Assembly: GCA_022560025.1 (NCBI GenBank)
Contig: JAFISE010000074.1
Location: 62,001 to 126,000, forward strand
Direction: 5' to 3'
DNA: 64,000 bases
Source: Stagonosporopsis chrysanthemi
Taxonomy: Eukaryota > Ascomycota > Dothideomycetes > Pleosporales > Didymellaceae
Of the stretch, positions 12,201-23,608 are shown in pieces. Position 1 is the first letter of the stretch. The number at the start of each line of letters is the position of its first letter. Under the pieces are notes generated by a model. The model did no database searches. It was not told the origin of the DNA and worked only from the letters and a program-made list of their open reading frames with translations. A program made the position numbers and the translations under genes.

Positions 12201-13330
12201 GACAGCTCAGCAGCAACTAGTCCTTCTTGAGCGGCGTGAATCGCTCTCCTGAGGCACAGCATCGGTCTCTCGATCACCACTCATGTAAACGCCTTTTTAC
12301 CCTGCTCGAACGACTACCAGCGCTGTCTCGAGGCTTACTACAGTGAAATTTGCGCTTCCCCGACGCTGTGCTGCGGCGTCTGCGTACATCGTAGCGGCTG
12401 AGCGGCTGCGTGCGGCGGCGCCGAGTCTTTTCTTGCTGACAGTATGCATCTCAACGCCTCGCTCGCCTCGCGGCACGGTCGTGTCTTCAAAGCAGGTGTT
12501 CCTTCGCCGTCTCACAGGCTCGCCAGTGCTGCAAGCGCGCTATGCTAGGAGCTGGCGCGTCGCGCTTCCGCGATGGCAATCCACTGCTGTCGTCCCCTCG
12601 CTGGTGGCGGGAGTGTTCAGCTCGACAGAAACACCCAACCAGTGGCAACCACAACTGCAACCAAGGACTGGGTCGTCGTTGTTCCCAACAGCATATACTT
12701 AAATGAGCGTGCGAATTTTCTTCGACATGAGAACCGTGACAATTGCGCGTCTTTGCAACTTGCTCTTGCCGCGCTGCAGAACATCCAAGCGCCGCTCGTT
12801 AGCCAGCCATTCCAACATTGCCGCATAATAAGGTCCAGGCCTGAGGTAAGCATCAGCTACTTCGTGAATACGTCAAGTGCGCCTCGCGCAGCGTGGCGGT
12901 GGTGACCAGTGCACAGTGCAGCGTTGAGCGTCATGCGGCGAAGCGTGGGACGGCGTGCTGTGAGCTTCATTAAAGAAGCTTGAGGCTGACAACGGAACAG
13001 GCCTAACAAGATCCGCGCAGGCCTTTCACGATCCTTTCTGCAGATCTGGTGCGCTCGTAATTTCAAAGTCAGCTTACATGTGGCCTTGCTGCAACCGTCC
13101 ACAACAAAGCGAGTGACCGCTCAGTCCAGGTGACACGACCTAAACTAGACGACCATTCCTGGTCGACGCAACCCGTGTGCGGAGGTAGACTGCCGAAACT
13201 TCCAACGTGGTTTACCTTTCGTTGCATGAGCTGCAGGCTTGACCGATCATCTACGGCTCCGAGCAGAGAATCAGGCATCTGCAGCGTCGAGCCGGCTCAG
13301 CAAGCAGATCAGGCACACCGCGATTTAAAG
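9204..13330. other. 4.1-kb gene-free stretch
   Basis: No convincing gene on either strand. Open frames are short, overlap one another and carry no domain signature. A TATAAAA lies near 10777. The segment has normal base composition and no obvious repeat or transposon, so it may hold long regulatory DNA, non-coding transcripts or very diverged relics. Confidence 0.5.
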
Positions 13331-14164
13331 ATGCCGCCAGCCAGCTCGTCCTTCACACCTCTCAATGTCGCAAGCGATGTCGTACCAGAGTACATGGGAT
13401 CGTTCACGCTTGCCGCGCCCCCAAACACCGATCTCTGGCGGAAACCTCCTTCTCGAGACACGTCGACAGCGCCCGTGCTCTACACAGCCTTGCGCAATCC
13501 GTTCATTGCAGCGGAAGTCACCGTCTCCGCCGACTGGGAACTCGAATGGGACCAGGGTGGGCTTGTCATCTTCGCAGGCGCACCACCAGGCCAAACCCGA
13601 ACAACAACTGCAGCATCCCCAGACGCACCATCCGTTATCCCCATCCTGCTCGACAACACATCAGCCTTAGCCACGCACCATAGAAGACAATCCTCCAACT
13701 CTCGCATCCCCGTCCCCGAACCCGCCTCTCCTTCCCCTCGCATCTCCACGCCCCCACCTTCCTACCCCCCACCCGCAGCCTCAAAGTGGGTCAAACTCGG
13801 TCTGGAATTCTGCAACAACGCACCGCACGCTACTTCTGTCGTCGCCGGCCCCGATGGTGCAGACTGGTCACTCACCTCTCTACCCGCCTATCACACGCAC
13901 CGCCAGCATCTGCACATCAAGATGGAGCGCATTGGTCATGCGCTGTGGCTGTGGTATGAGGACGAGCTGGTGGGGTGGAAGAAGTTGAGAGAGGTGACGT
14001 GGTTTTTCTGGGGGGTCGAGGATAAGGCCATCAGGATGGGGGTTTATGCGAGCCGGCCGGCGAATTTTGCAGGGAGTTTGTTTGAGAGGAGGGCTGGTGG
14101 GAGTGGGGGCTTTGGAGTGAGAAATCTGTGTGTGGATTTCGAGGGGCTGGAGATCTTTGGATGA
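13331..14164 (+). CDS. DUF1349-like concanavalin-fold protein
   Basis: A single exon of 277 residues. The start chosen is MPPASSSFTPLN, because the 67 codons before it in the same frame look non-coding. The sequence shows alternating strands typical of a concanavalin-like jelly roll: FIAAEVTVSADWELEWDQGGLVIF, KWVKLGLEFCN, LWLWYEDELVGWKKLREVTWFF and the C-terminal block IRMGVYASRP followed by LCVDFEGLEIF. This order matches the DUF1349 family, which includes yeast Ree1, a protein linked to enolase regulation. A low-complexity Ser/Pro insert occupies about residues 85-155. Cytoplasmic location is likely as no signal peptide is visible. The molecular function is not known. Confidence 0.8.
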   Translation: MPPASSSFTPLNVASDVVPEYMGSFTLAAPPNTDLWRKPPSRDTSTAPVLYTALRNPFIAAEVTVSADWELEWDQGGLVIFAGAPPGQTRTTTAASPDAPSVIPILLDNTSALATHHRRQSSNSRIPVPEPASPSPRISTPPPSYPPPAASKWVKLGLEFCNNAPHATSVVAGPDGADWSLTSLPAYHTHRQHLHIKMERIGHALWLWYEDELVGWKKLREVTWFFWGVEDKAIRMGVYASRPANFAGSLFERRAGGSGGFGVRNLCVDFEGLEIFG

Positions 14165-16023
14165 TGTGGGTGGGAGGTTGGCAGGTCTTCGGTCACGTTC
14201 CTTGTTGCTTTTGACTCCTTCAATTGTGTACATTTGTATAGCGTGTGTGTGTTGTCAATATGGCATCCTTGAAGGGGATACAATGCACCCATCTGAATTA
14301 ATCTTTGTTCTAGCTCCAATTTGGTTGTTTTTCACAATAAGTAGATTCGGATGTGCTCAGATAAGAACCAGAATATTGTAGTCGCCAAACAGTTCCCCAA
14401 ATCCTCTGCTTTACATCCCCTTCCTCTCCACCCCATCCCGCCGGTGTCGAGATCTTGGATGATTTGTCGAAATAGATAGTCTTCCTCGTCTCGTCTTTCT
14501 CTCGCATTTGTCTTCAGCCTGGCGTGCGTAGGTCGTAACTAAAGTCAGATACTTCTTTGCAGAGTAAACAATGTGTTCGTGGGGTTTCCGCAGAGAGGAG
14601 GCATCCGCATTATGAGCAGCCAAGATTTGTTGCGCCGTAGCATTGCCAGGTAACAGTGGAGTGAGTCAAACGCCGCAGTGAGGTCAAGCCTTTCAACATG
14701 TGCAATAAGGCCCATATATACGTGGTGCTCAGGCTATCGAAGGAAGCGACTGACTCGGCCGTGTTTGTATGGGACCGTTTTGAGTAGGCAGGCGTGCCGG
14801 ACCGCCACACTGCGTGCAGTTGCTAGACTGGGTATGGTGGCAGATAGAACGTGGTAACAGTCTTCTTTTGACTTTCCGCATCAGAGAAATCTTCAGTATG
14901 TAGAAATAACGGGGAAGGGTGACGAACGAGACCGCCTAGGGGAGAAGGCGATAACGCTGACAGAGAACAAGAAGAACTAAGGAGCAGAGCGTGATGTTGA
15001 CCTAGCGGTCGTGCTTTGAACGAAAGAAATGACAAGCCACGAGACTTGATACAAAAAAAGCAAAAACTTATTGTGTTCGTTAAATTGCTGAAAGAGGGTC
15101 ACACGAAATGTTCTTCCCCAACCGATGCAGAGCTGTCAATGGTTTACTTGCCAGCACTTTCAATGGAATAAATGAAGCACGAAGTTTATTACTCGTGGAA
15201 ATATACGACTCAGCCTGAGCTCTAAAGTCGAGATAGAGGTGGTGAAGGGTCAGATAACAAAGCCATGATGGACGTTATCCCGCGATCTTGGTCATGCCAG
15301 TCGATCCTGATGTGGCTAGTGCCGGGGTTTATTACACTCAGTGCGGCATTGTGGTGGGTATGTCAGGATGCAAAGGTGGTCTTGTGATGACTGTGATATA
15401 GGATGCTTCGGGAAGAGGCATGTACCGAGGACGGTATCTGTCCAGGTGATATTAATGGCGTATGTCTATTTGAAATGGGACAAAATACGAGACATTATCT
15501 ATGTAAATATGTTGAAGACTCATAGTCCTCAACAAGTGATCACATTGATGATCTTGTCGAGTGTACACTGTCTGCTCACTGGTCGAAGTCTATTTATCTA
15601 CCGATAGCCGTCTTCGTGCAAGGCCATACTTTCCGACCATTGGAAGTCTTTTCTGCCTTTGATGCTTTCTTTCAGTCTGTTGTTCGTTGAAGACCACAAA
15701 ATCCATGTTGCACAATGCCAATGTGGTTGTTGTTGTGACAATATTGATACGCCAGCGTCAACGGAACCCTCTCCGCTTTTTAGCAACAACGACTACAACA
15801 ACGAGGGACAAGTAGCCGCGATGACGTCTGGTGTCTGTACTGTCTAGAACTCAAATACCCGACCCCGCATACTCGACTAGACTACGTAACAACGTACTCA
15901 GACTACAAATAATGACAACCCCCACATCTAACTCATTTTCACACACCCTTATTACAAGCAGACCTTCACACGTTCAGTGGCACAACACGGCGCAGCACCC
16001 AATTCAGGAAAAAATCATTCATC
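14165..16023. other. 1.9-kb gene-free stretch
   Basis: No gene recognised between the DUF1349-like gene and the GST gene, both on the plus strand. It contains the promoter of the GST gene at its right end. Frames present are short and without domain support. Confidence 0.5.
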
Positions 16024-16701
16024 ATGCCTGAGGAACCACTGACTCTTATCTCCGCCACCCCCTCGCCCTACGCGCGAATGGCCCGCATCGCCCTGTCCTT
16101 GAAAAACATCCCTTTCAATCTCCAAAACGAAATCCCCTGGGAATCCACCACGCAAACACCAACCTACAACCCGCTTGAAAAACTCCCCATCCTGCTCTTC
16201 CCCGCCTCAGACCCTCGACCTCCTGTCTACGAATCTGCGCATATCCAGAACTACATTGTGGCCAAGTACGCAGACCGCGGACCACACCTATTGCCCCCCG
16301 ATCTGGATGGAGAGTTGGCTGCGAAACAGATTGTCATGCTCGGCGTGGGATGCATGGATGCGATGGTGCTGTTGAGGTGGGAGGGGAGGAGGGAGGAGGG
16401 GGTGAGGAGCGAGAAGTGGATTGCGCGGCAGCAGAGGAAGGTGGAGGGGGCGTTGGGGGCGTTCAATAGCTATGTGGAGGCTGCGGAGAAAGAGGGGAGA
16501 GGGTATCTGGTTGGAAGTGAGTTGTCGATCGCGGATATTGCGGTTGTGTGTACGATTGGGTTTATTGATTTTGGGGGGATGAGACCCGGGTGGAAGGAGC
16601 AGTGGCCTAGGTTGGCGAAGTGGTTTGAGGAGTTGGATGAGCGGGAAGGGTTTAGGGAGACAAGGCCAGTTATGTTTAATCTTACAGAGCAGGTTGTGTG
16701 A
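16024..16701 (+). CDS. glutathione S-transferase family protein
   Basis: A single exon of 225 residues, the usual length for a soluble GST. The thioredoxin-like N-terminal domain (about 1-85) has the family start ISATPSPYARMARIAL, with a Ser at the position used to activate glutathione, the cis-Pro region LEKLPILLF, and the glutathione-contacting YESAHIQNYI. The alpha-helical C-terminal domain (about 95-210) contains GSELSIADIAVVCTIGFID, the usual N-capping box. It would conjugate glutathione to electrophiles or act in stress defence; substrate cannot be read from the sequence. Codon use shifts from C-rich to G-rich wobble across the gene, which is an oddity but the frame stays open. Confidence 0.9.
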   Translation: MPEEPLTLISATPSPYARMARIALSLKNIPFNLQNEIPWESTTQTPTYNPLEKLPILLFPASDPRPPVYESAHIQNYIVAKYADRGPHLLPPDLDGELAAKQIVMLGVGCMDAMVLLRWEGRREEGVRSEKWIARQQRKVEGALGAFNSYVEAAEKEGRGYLVGSELSIADIAVVCTIGFIDFGGMRPGWKEQWPRLAKWFEELDEREGFRETRPVMFNLTEQVV

Positions 16702-16799
16702 GCTCACAAGAACGAAGGTCATTGGCATTTTATCTTGTCATTTTCCAAATATCTTACTAGTACGTAGATTTGATCTGCTGAGCACAGGGCCATGGATCT

Positions 16800-17198
16800 T
16801 CAAGGAGTACCAATATACCCCTGCTCCACCGTCAGGACCTCAAACACCGCCCCCGACACATCCCGCCCCTCCGCTCCAGACCTAACCATCCAGTCCCACC
16901 CCGACTTAACATCTCCCACTTTGACCGTACGAAACGCCTCAAAGACTGCCACTGCCGTCTCATGGTGCCATTCCACCCAAGATTTGGTACGCTCATACCC
17001 ACATATGCCGTGGCTTTCAAGCTCCTTGACCATGGAGGTTAAGTCGTATAATGCGGGATTGTGAGGCGAGGGGGCAACGTGGTGCAGCAGGGTAAGGACG
17101 GCGATGGTGTGGAAGAGGTTGCGGGGCATGAAGGTGAGATGGGTATCGATGTGTTTGTATGCTTCGTAGGAAACTTTGGTCTCCACTGTTGAAGGCAT
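16800..17198 (-). CDS. small protein of unknown function, member A of a divergent pair
   Basis: A single exon of about 132 residues starting MPSTVETKVSYEAYK; an ATG five codons further upstream (17213) is also possible. No known domain was recognised. It aligns along its length with the product of the divergently transcribed gene at 17486-17875: ELE then IxGxxRxKS, a following His and AV pair, and a C-terminal RDxxxxxFEV. The start was chosen to match the neighbour's start. The two genes share a short intergenic region that could be a bidirectional promoter. Function is unknown. Confidence 0.6.
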   Translation of the reverse strand: MPSTVETKVSYEAYKHIDTHLTFMPRNLFHTIAVLTLLHHVAPSPHNPALYDLTSMVKELESHGICGYERTKSWVEWHHETAVAVFEAFRTVKVGDVKSGWDWMVRSGAEGRDVSGAVFEVLTVEQGYIGTP

Positions 17199-17485
17199 GT
17201 TTGTTGATCTCATGATGGGTTCTTGAGCTTGAGATGGGAGGGCCAGTACGAGAGACTATTAACATTCACTTGGCTGCGTTGTGCGTCAACAGCACATGTC
17301 TTGTACGAGTCTGAACAATGAGCCGTATTCTCACAGCGTACACTGTGTCTTACAGCATCATATACACTGTCCTCCCAGACACTTACACCCAATGGACTCC
17401 ATAACTTTCGCATAACATATCTCTCCCCAGCTCAATGATCCCCGACCCAACACTTAGCTTCAACAATTCACTTACACCACATACA

Positions 17486-17875
17486 ATGTCTACATTCACT
17501 GCGTACCTCGCCGTCCCTTCAGGCCCAACATTCATAGCCCCTGCCCTGTTCGCCCTCCTCGAGCAGATCGCCAGCGCCCACGAGCCGGACCAGGCCTCCG
17601 TCAACCTGTTATGGAAGATGCTGCAGGAGCTCGAGAAATTTGACATCTTAGGCCACTGTCGGCTGAAGTCTTACACTGATTGCCATAGCGATGCGGTTTG
17701 GAAGGTGCACAAGATATGCATGTCTCCTGGCGAGGGTGCGCGCACCACGGGAGGCCGACTGTTGTTTGATGGGTCAAGGTTTCGGGATTTGGCGAGGGCA
17801 TATTTTGAGGTTGTGCAGACGCTTGAAGAGGAGCTGGATAAGGAGAGTGAGAACAGAATCAATTTGATGTTCTAG
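17486..17875 (+). CDS. small protein of unknown function, member B of a divergent pair
   Basis: A single exon of 129 residues starting MSTFTAYLAVPSGPTF; an in-frame ATG 17 codons upstream (17435) is the alternative. It is the homologue of the protein encoded at 16800-17198. Shared positions include LQELEKFDILGHCRLKS against its partner's KELESHGICGYERTKS, and RDLARAYFEVV against RDVSGAVFEVL. It is rich in predicted helix with an acidic C-terminus and has no signal peptide or membrane segment. No known family was recognised. Confidence 0.6.
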   Translation: MSTFTAYLAVPSGPTFIAPALFALLEQIASAHEPDQASVNLLWKMLQELEKFDILGHCRLKSYTDCHSDAVWKVHKICMSPGEGARTTGGRLLFDGSRFRDLARAYFEVVQTLEEELDKESENRINLMF

Positions 17876-18036
17876 TCCAGCATGTTGATGTAAGTTCATG
17901 TTAACTTATTCGGCTGAATTACCTTACGTGGCGACGATCTGTGAAGTGACGAATGGCTTATCGAGTACCGGCGACCTGGGTTTATCGTGCTTTACAATTC
18001 GAGCGTATCTCTGAACACAGCCGAGCGAAATCTCAC

Positions 18037-18895
18037 TCAAGTCAACTTCCACCTCTTCGCAAACTCCACGCCCTGCGCAAGCGTGCCCACCCTCGCATCA
18101 ATCGCGTACCCCTCCTTCTCGAACCGCACACATTCCTCATACAGATCCGTCAGCGGGAGCGTGAACGTCTCAATGAACTCTCCTGGCTCGAGATTAGGCT
18201 GGGGGTTCTGGTTTTCAGGTAGCGACATATCGACGCTGACCTGAATCATTCTGAGATTCGTATTGCAGAACCCCGGGTCTACACATCGTCAGTACACACA
18301 AGAGACTCCAACAGTCTCGCTTCGCCAGAAACTTTTGGCCAATACGGGGCGCGAAACATACCATTAAACATCACCGGGCTCACTCCAAAACTTCCTTCCA
18401 TAACCTTTCCCACGTACCCAGTCTCTTCCCTCAACTCTCTTAACGCGCACTCCTCCGCCGACTCACCAGGATCCATCAGGCCAGCTGGAATCTCAATCAC
18501 CACCGCATCAGCCGGTGCACGCCATTGCTTCTGCAGCACGATGCGCGGCGATTGATCGGGCTGGGAGGGATCGTCAAGGATAGCGGCGACGCCGATGGCA
18601 TCGATGTCGCAGCCTTTGGGGCGAGTAAGGCGCTCGGCGGATTCCCACAGGCGGGTTTTGCCTTCAGGGTCGCGGAAGGTGATACTGGGAATATTAGGAA
18701 AATCTTGGAAGATATGTCACATTTTCTGTTGGTTTGCACGGGATAGGGCGTACGAGACGAGAGTTGCCCATCTGGCGTCTTTGTGGTCCTGAACATAGTC
18801 AGATTCAAAACGTCTCAGCTGGAGGCCGTAGGACTGACAAGTGGCTCCGTTTTGAGGACCTTGGACGGATTGGATGATGCTTTGCTTGAACCCAT
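18037..18895 (-). CDS. YSA1: Nudix hydrolase, ADP-sugar pyrophosphatase (YSA1/NUDT5-like)
   Basis: Four exons (18895..18839, 18788..18754, 18684..18362, 18278..18037) with introns of 50, 69 and 83 nt give 218 residues, the usual length of the family. The Nudix box lies at residues 99-121, GLMDPGESAEECALRELREE then TGYVG, matching G-x5-E-x7-REUxEExGU. The N-terminal WESAERLTR block and the C-terminal DPGFCNTNLRM and GEFIETFTLPL are family features of ADP-ribose pyrophosphatases. It would split ADP-ribose and related ADP-sugars into AMP and the sugar phosphate, using a divalent metal. The start MGSSKASSNPSKVLKTEPL is the first ATG and reads into the family start VLKTEPL. Substrate preference is inferred from the closest family. 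Confidence 0.92.
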
Positions 18896-21250
18896 GCTAT
18901 GTTCTGTGATAGCTCTTGTCACGATATTTCCGTCTTGCGGTGAGATTCCTGTTTGTCGTAGCCAAGTGAAATCGCTGGTCTGCGCGAGTCAATAGCGAGT
19001 CGTTGGTTGTTGATCATCTGAGTGCAGCTGCCTTTCGCAGTCGATGACGACAGACATCGTGACGTGCCAAGACTCAGCTCTCGACCGCCTTCACAACTGA
19101 TCACCATCACTTTTACAACTCTACGCCGTCCCCCTTCGCGGCATGACGTACTTCACTTTCTGCACATCTGTATTCTGATTGAGGTGCAGTTAGGCGCTGC
19201 CCAGCGACGTGGGTACGTTTAGACCCTGCGCAACTGCAACGCCGTTGGCTCTCAGCCAGCCTCTCGAGAGGCGACGGGAGGCAGCGGTACGAGCAGCCAC
19301 AACGCGAGGTCTTACCCAATGGTGTAGCCGGTCGCAAGGCTGAGCGGCAGTCGCGCCGTGGGTGATCCTCTCCTTTCTCCACTCTTGTTGATGGGCTCGA
19401 GAGTTCTGAATCAATAGTTTTGCGCATCAAGTGTCAGGCGGCCTGCCATGGATTCGTTACCGAAGGGGAAGCTATACGACAAAAACTGCAACCGCAATTT
19501 CACGGTACAGACTGTTCTGCTTGCATGACGATGTCGAGATTGTGCTCGATCGGGCCTCGGCACCCACCGGCGCCAAAACACGAGGCACCCGAACACTCCA
19601 CGAAGCGAGTGGCTGTCAACACGCGAAAGCTATAATCTTCCGACCGGTTACGCGCTAAGGCGGACCGTCATTTACCGCCAGCATTCCAGATTCTTTTTTG
19701 AGTTCACCGCCAGATAACGATCGACAGCGATCTGTGAAAGCGAACACTTGCCAAAAACGACAGTCAACGATAGATGCGTGGCGGAGAACGTCATCGGCGC
19801 GCGCGTCCGTCTGAGCACATTGAGGCAGCCTGTGTTGTACGGTGTCTTCACGAGCCCGCCTTTGTCCAGATCGAGGCTTGCTCCGGTGACAGTTGACATG
19901 AATCCGCTCCCCCGCAGGATGCAGAGTCAGACGACAAGTCGCTGTTTCGTTTTCGCGGGAGCGTGCCTTTTTGAACTCTGGTGCGACGTCTAATATGCTT
20001 CCTGCTCCTGTCACGTCCCTTTCAAGCAGGTGGCACAGAACAGCACAGCACCCGTTGGACAGCCGGCTGCACGTCTTTTGTCTAACGCATGAAGGTTGTT
20101 GTGTCGTGCCTTAGCAAGAAAGCGATCACTTCGAGCCGGCACGTCAGTCCATAGCGGGCATGAATCCGCTCATGCTATACTGCAGGGACACCCACCGAAA
20201 TATACCAGGACTGGGGTGCGTGGCAATAGACTCTCGAGGCCCGCGTGCTGGGCCCGCTGGACTCGAAAAAGCTGCTGCACTGACCGTTCTGCTGCTCAAC
20301 CTATCCAAGAGTGGGCGCGCGATGTCTTTCTTTTCCCCTGCCAAGCACGCGAGGGTGGGCTTTTGGTTGCCGCCAGTCCTGTTCCTGCGTCGTCCCCGCA
20401 TAGCTTCAGGGGCGCGGCGGGACGAACAGCTAATCACAGCACACTTCAGCCTCAACCAGATTCTACCAGACGCCTGATGCTCGCCACCCAAATGTTGTCG
20501 CTTAAATCGTAGGCTGACAGCAGTCTTCGAGTTCTCTTCAGCGGTCTCAGTTAGACTGCGACAGCGCATGACCCTGTCGCAACGCTCGAGCGGAGCTATC
20601 CTCGGCCTCTTAATGGTCGGAAAAACATTGTCTTAGATACACGAGCATACCGTACAGAAATGCCCGACAAATTGCAAGGCTGGCCTCCTCTAGACAGGCT
20701 GTGAACCAAGCTTAAAACGCTACCATGACCAGACTAGTTAGACTACGCGAGCTGGGCTTCTCTTTTCGCAAGCATCCACAGCGCAAGACATTTCCATTGG
20801 CTCCACATCTGCGCTTTAGGGCAGGGATCCCGAGCCAGGTTATCATTCCGCTTTTAGATCATATCGAACGTGCCGACACCGTTCGTATGGCGCCAGCCAG
20901 AAGGAGGGTGCACGCCAGCAATAGCCTACCTTTAACTCCAGGTCCTCGCACTTCTCTTCAGGCTTCTTCGGTCCGTAGGTGTTTGTATTCACGTCCACAG
21001 TCACTCTTTACCAGTGTGTGTCAATCGCACGTCCTTTCGTTTTGATATATTGTGCCTTCCGTATTTGGACTTGCCCAACATACCACCTCAATAGCTGTCA
21101 CCCAGATAACTACTTCTATTTCAGCATTTCGAAAGCGTCTGTCATTATAAGTTCGGCGGCTAGACTCGGGTAATCAATACTCAGTCTACAATACCAGCTT
21201 TCGAGCCACTGCTTTCAATCTTCCCATTGTTGAACCCATACTAAGTCATA
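18896..21250. other. 2.35-kb gene-free stretch between divergent genes
   Basis: No convincing gene. It separates the leftward Nudix gene from the rightward membrane-protein gene and should contain both promoters. The frames present are short overlapping ones with no domain. Confidence 0.5.
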
Positions 21251-22697
21251 ATGTCGAACTGGTTCGGTGACCTCCAGTTGGCGTACAAGTACATGTAAGG
21301 TGGACATCTCGGGACTGCTCTGACAGCCAGCTAACACAGGCAGTGTCATCTTCTTGTCTCTTCTCGCCTTGACAATGCTTGCTGGATTCATCAAAGTCTT
21401 CTACAACCACAGGAAGTGAGTTGGACTTTCGTGTCCTGGCTAGTGCTGGTCTGACAATATCTAGATTAGCGAAGCATATCAAGACTGATGCAGAGGCTGC
21501 GGCCGTCAAGGAAGACACCGTAGAGCTCAACCAGCGCGAGAAGGACGAGGGCGATCTATTCGGCATCCGTGCGATTGAGGCTGGTTTCTACGCTGGTGTC
21601 GCTCAGTCGCGCCCAACTTCAAGAGCAGGATCGATCGTCGGCCACCCCAACATGAGCTCGTCAACGCTCGTCGCAAACCCCAACTCGCCTCTGCTGAAGC
21701 CGAACTCGCATGGAGGAAGCACCGTGAGCTTGTCGTTGGGTGGGAAGAACAGCAACCGCGATTCAGAGACTCTCCCAGACCGTAGGCATTCCCCTCCTCA
21801 TATGAAGTTGAGACCGTCCGAGGCTGAAATGAACGGAAGGCATAACCCTTACGACGCCCCAGTAGACATGTCCCTGAATGTCCCTCCTTCTCCTGGGTTC
21901 CGCACACAGCCTCCTACTTTCAGCGGGCCCGACAGCGACGACGAAGACGCTCTCTCTCCTCGGTCCATGTCGCCCCGGTCGGCTGACTTCAATCCGCAAT
22001 CTTACAAACCGGCACCGTCGATCCCCATGCCTGAAGCTCTCCGCGTCTCGTATCACTCTGGCGAAGATATGTCCAGATCGCAAGCAGCATCCTTTAATGA
22101 CCCGTCCCCTGGCCCATCGCCTACTCCGCCATCTCCTGGTCATGCACCCACAACTCGTCTTCCTTCACTGCCTTCTTCGGCTATGAGGGACGCACCGTCA
22201 CCGCCCACCATTCGTGTGGAAGAGCCGCGTAGGTAGCCACTTTCTTGGTATTCTGTGTATATTTTAGCAAGCAATAGACGATCCATGGACATCCATTCCT
22301 GACAGCTTCCCAAGACTCTGAGCCCACCAAGCTTTCCCGTAGGGCAGACTCGACTCCAGCCGCGACGCACCAGCGTGACGGCAGCAACGCTAGCAGCGTG
22401 TACAGCGAGAACAGGCACAGCGTGTACCAGTCATACCAGCAGTACCAGTCCCTCGACCGCTCCAACTCGTCCGCCTCAGTCAAAGCGCCACGCGCGCCCA
22501 GCCACCTCCTCGAACTGCCTGAGGGTGCCGTCAAGGAGGCGCGACTTAGCGAGTTCTACGAAGCGTACTGGCGCCAGAGTCAGATGCTCGCCAACGACTC
22601 CAACCCGGTGGTAGTTGACCGTCAATCCACGATCATCGGGGCCGAATCACCGCTGCCGTCGCCGCTACCAAGCAAGCCGTTCGGTCAAGCCATGTAA
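21251..22697 (+). CDS. single-pass membrane protein with long disordered tail, unknown function
   Basis: Four exons (21251..21294, 21344..21415, 21465..22228, 22306..22697) with introns of 49, 49 and 77 nt give 423 residues. One hydrophobic helix, VIFLSLLALTMLAGFIKVF, lies at about residues 16-34, followed by a basic stretch NHRKLAKHIKT. The rest is Ser/Pro/Asp-rich and looks disordered, with repeated SPRS, PSPG and PPSP motifs that could be phosphorylation sites. A predicted helical block near the C-terminus reads LPEGAVKEARLSEFYEAYW. The last donor was set to GTAGGT, after CCG C, because that frame alone opens the final exon. I do not recognise the family; the layout suggests a membrane-anchored protein with a cytoplasmic tail. 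Confidence 0.8.
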
Positions 22698-23608
22698 AGC
22701 GACATGTACCGCATCAGCACTACTTTTAGCATCTGGTTTTGGTGGCAATGGCAGCGACTGGCGTCTTCTTTCGATTCGAAAATGCCAGACGAATACATGT
22801 GCATGGGAAGGCAACAGGACTGGGTGGCCCTTAATGATGTGGACGCGCAATGTGCCACGACAAATGGGGCTTGGAACTGGCATGGAGCCAAATGGGACGA
22901 GCACCATAACCTGCATCCGACATTTTTCATGCTGTCGCTACCTCTAGACTTATTTTAATATTTATTCTCCGCACGCCGAATGGCTGCTAATTTTTTAAAA
23001 CTACATACACACCCAATGGACAATTCCCCAATTCATCCTCTTCCTGAGCAGTCACGTGCACAGGTGCTCCGTCCGCAGTCTCCACAGTCACATGCAAGCC
23101 CGCAGAGTCTGCCCAGACAGAATCCTCCGAGTAGAACACACCGCCGCAAACTGCAGATACACGTACGATACAGAGCCGTCCTCACATGAGATGAGCTTCA
23201 CGCCACCAGGTCGCTGGTGGTTGGTTGGTGGGCGCTTTTTTTGCCAGGGGCGCGGGGCTCACCGCCTGCGATGTCCGCTGCGGGTTTAAGACTAAGCGAT
23301 CGCCACCGCTCCAGTGATTGGCAATTGACTGGACCCTTTGACACTGGCTTGACGGGCTTGACGTCGAAGACTTTACCGACTTCGACACTGGGCTGTGTAG
23401 AATACCGTTGCTGCTACCACTGTTACATATTACTGTTGTTTTCTAAACCGCGACTCCTCTTTTATCGTCGCGAGTTGAATCGGCTGCTTCCCGTAATTGC
23501 ACTCAACCCAACATTTGAGCCTCCTTCTGGCTATCGGACGGCCGAGTCCCGCCTGCCCGTCAGCACACAGTTGGGTCCTTCAACAGGCCCACCCACCCTT
23601 CGCCCGCC
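22698..23608. other. spacer upstream of squalene epoxidase
   Basis: No gene seen. It should hold the squalene epoxidase promoter; no sterol-response element was recognised with confidence. Confidence 0.4.
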
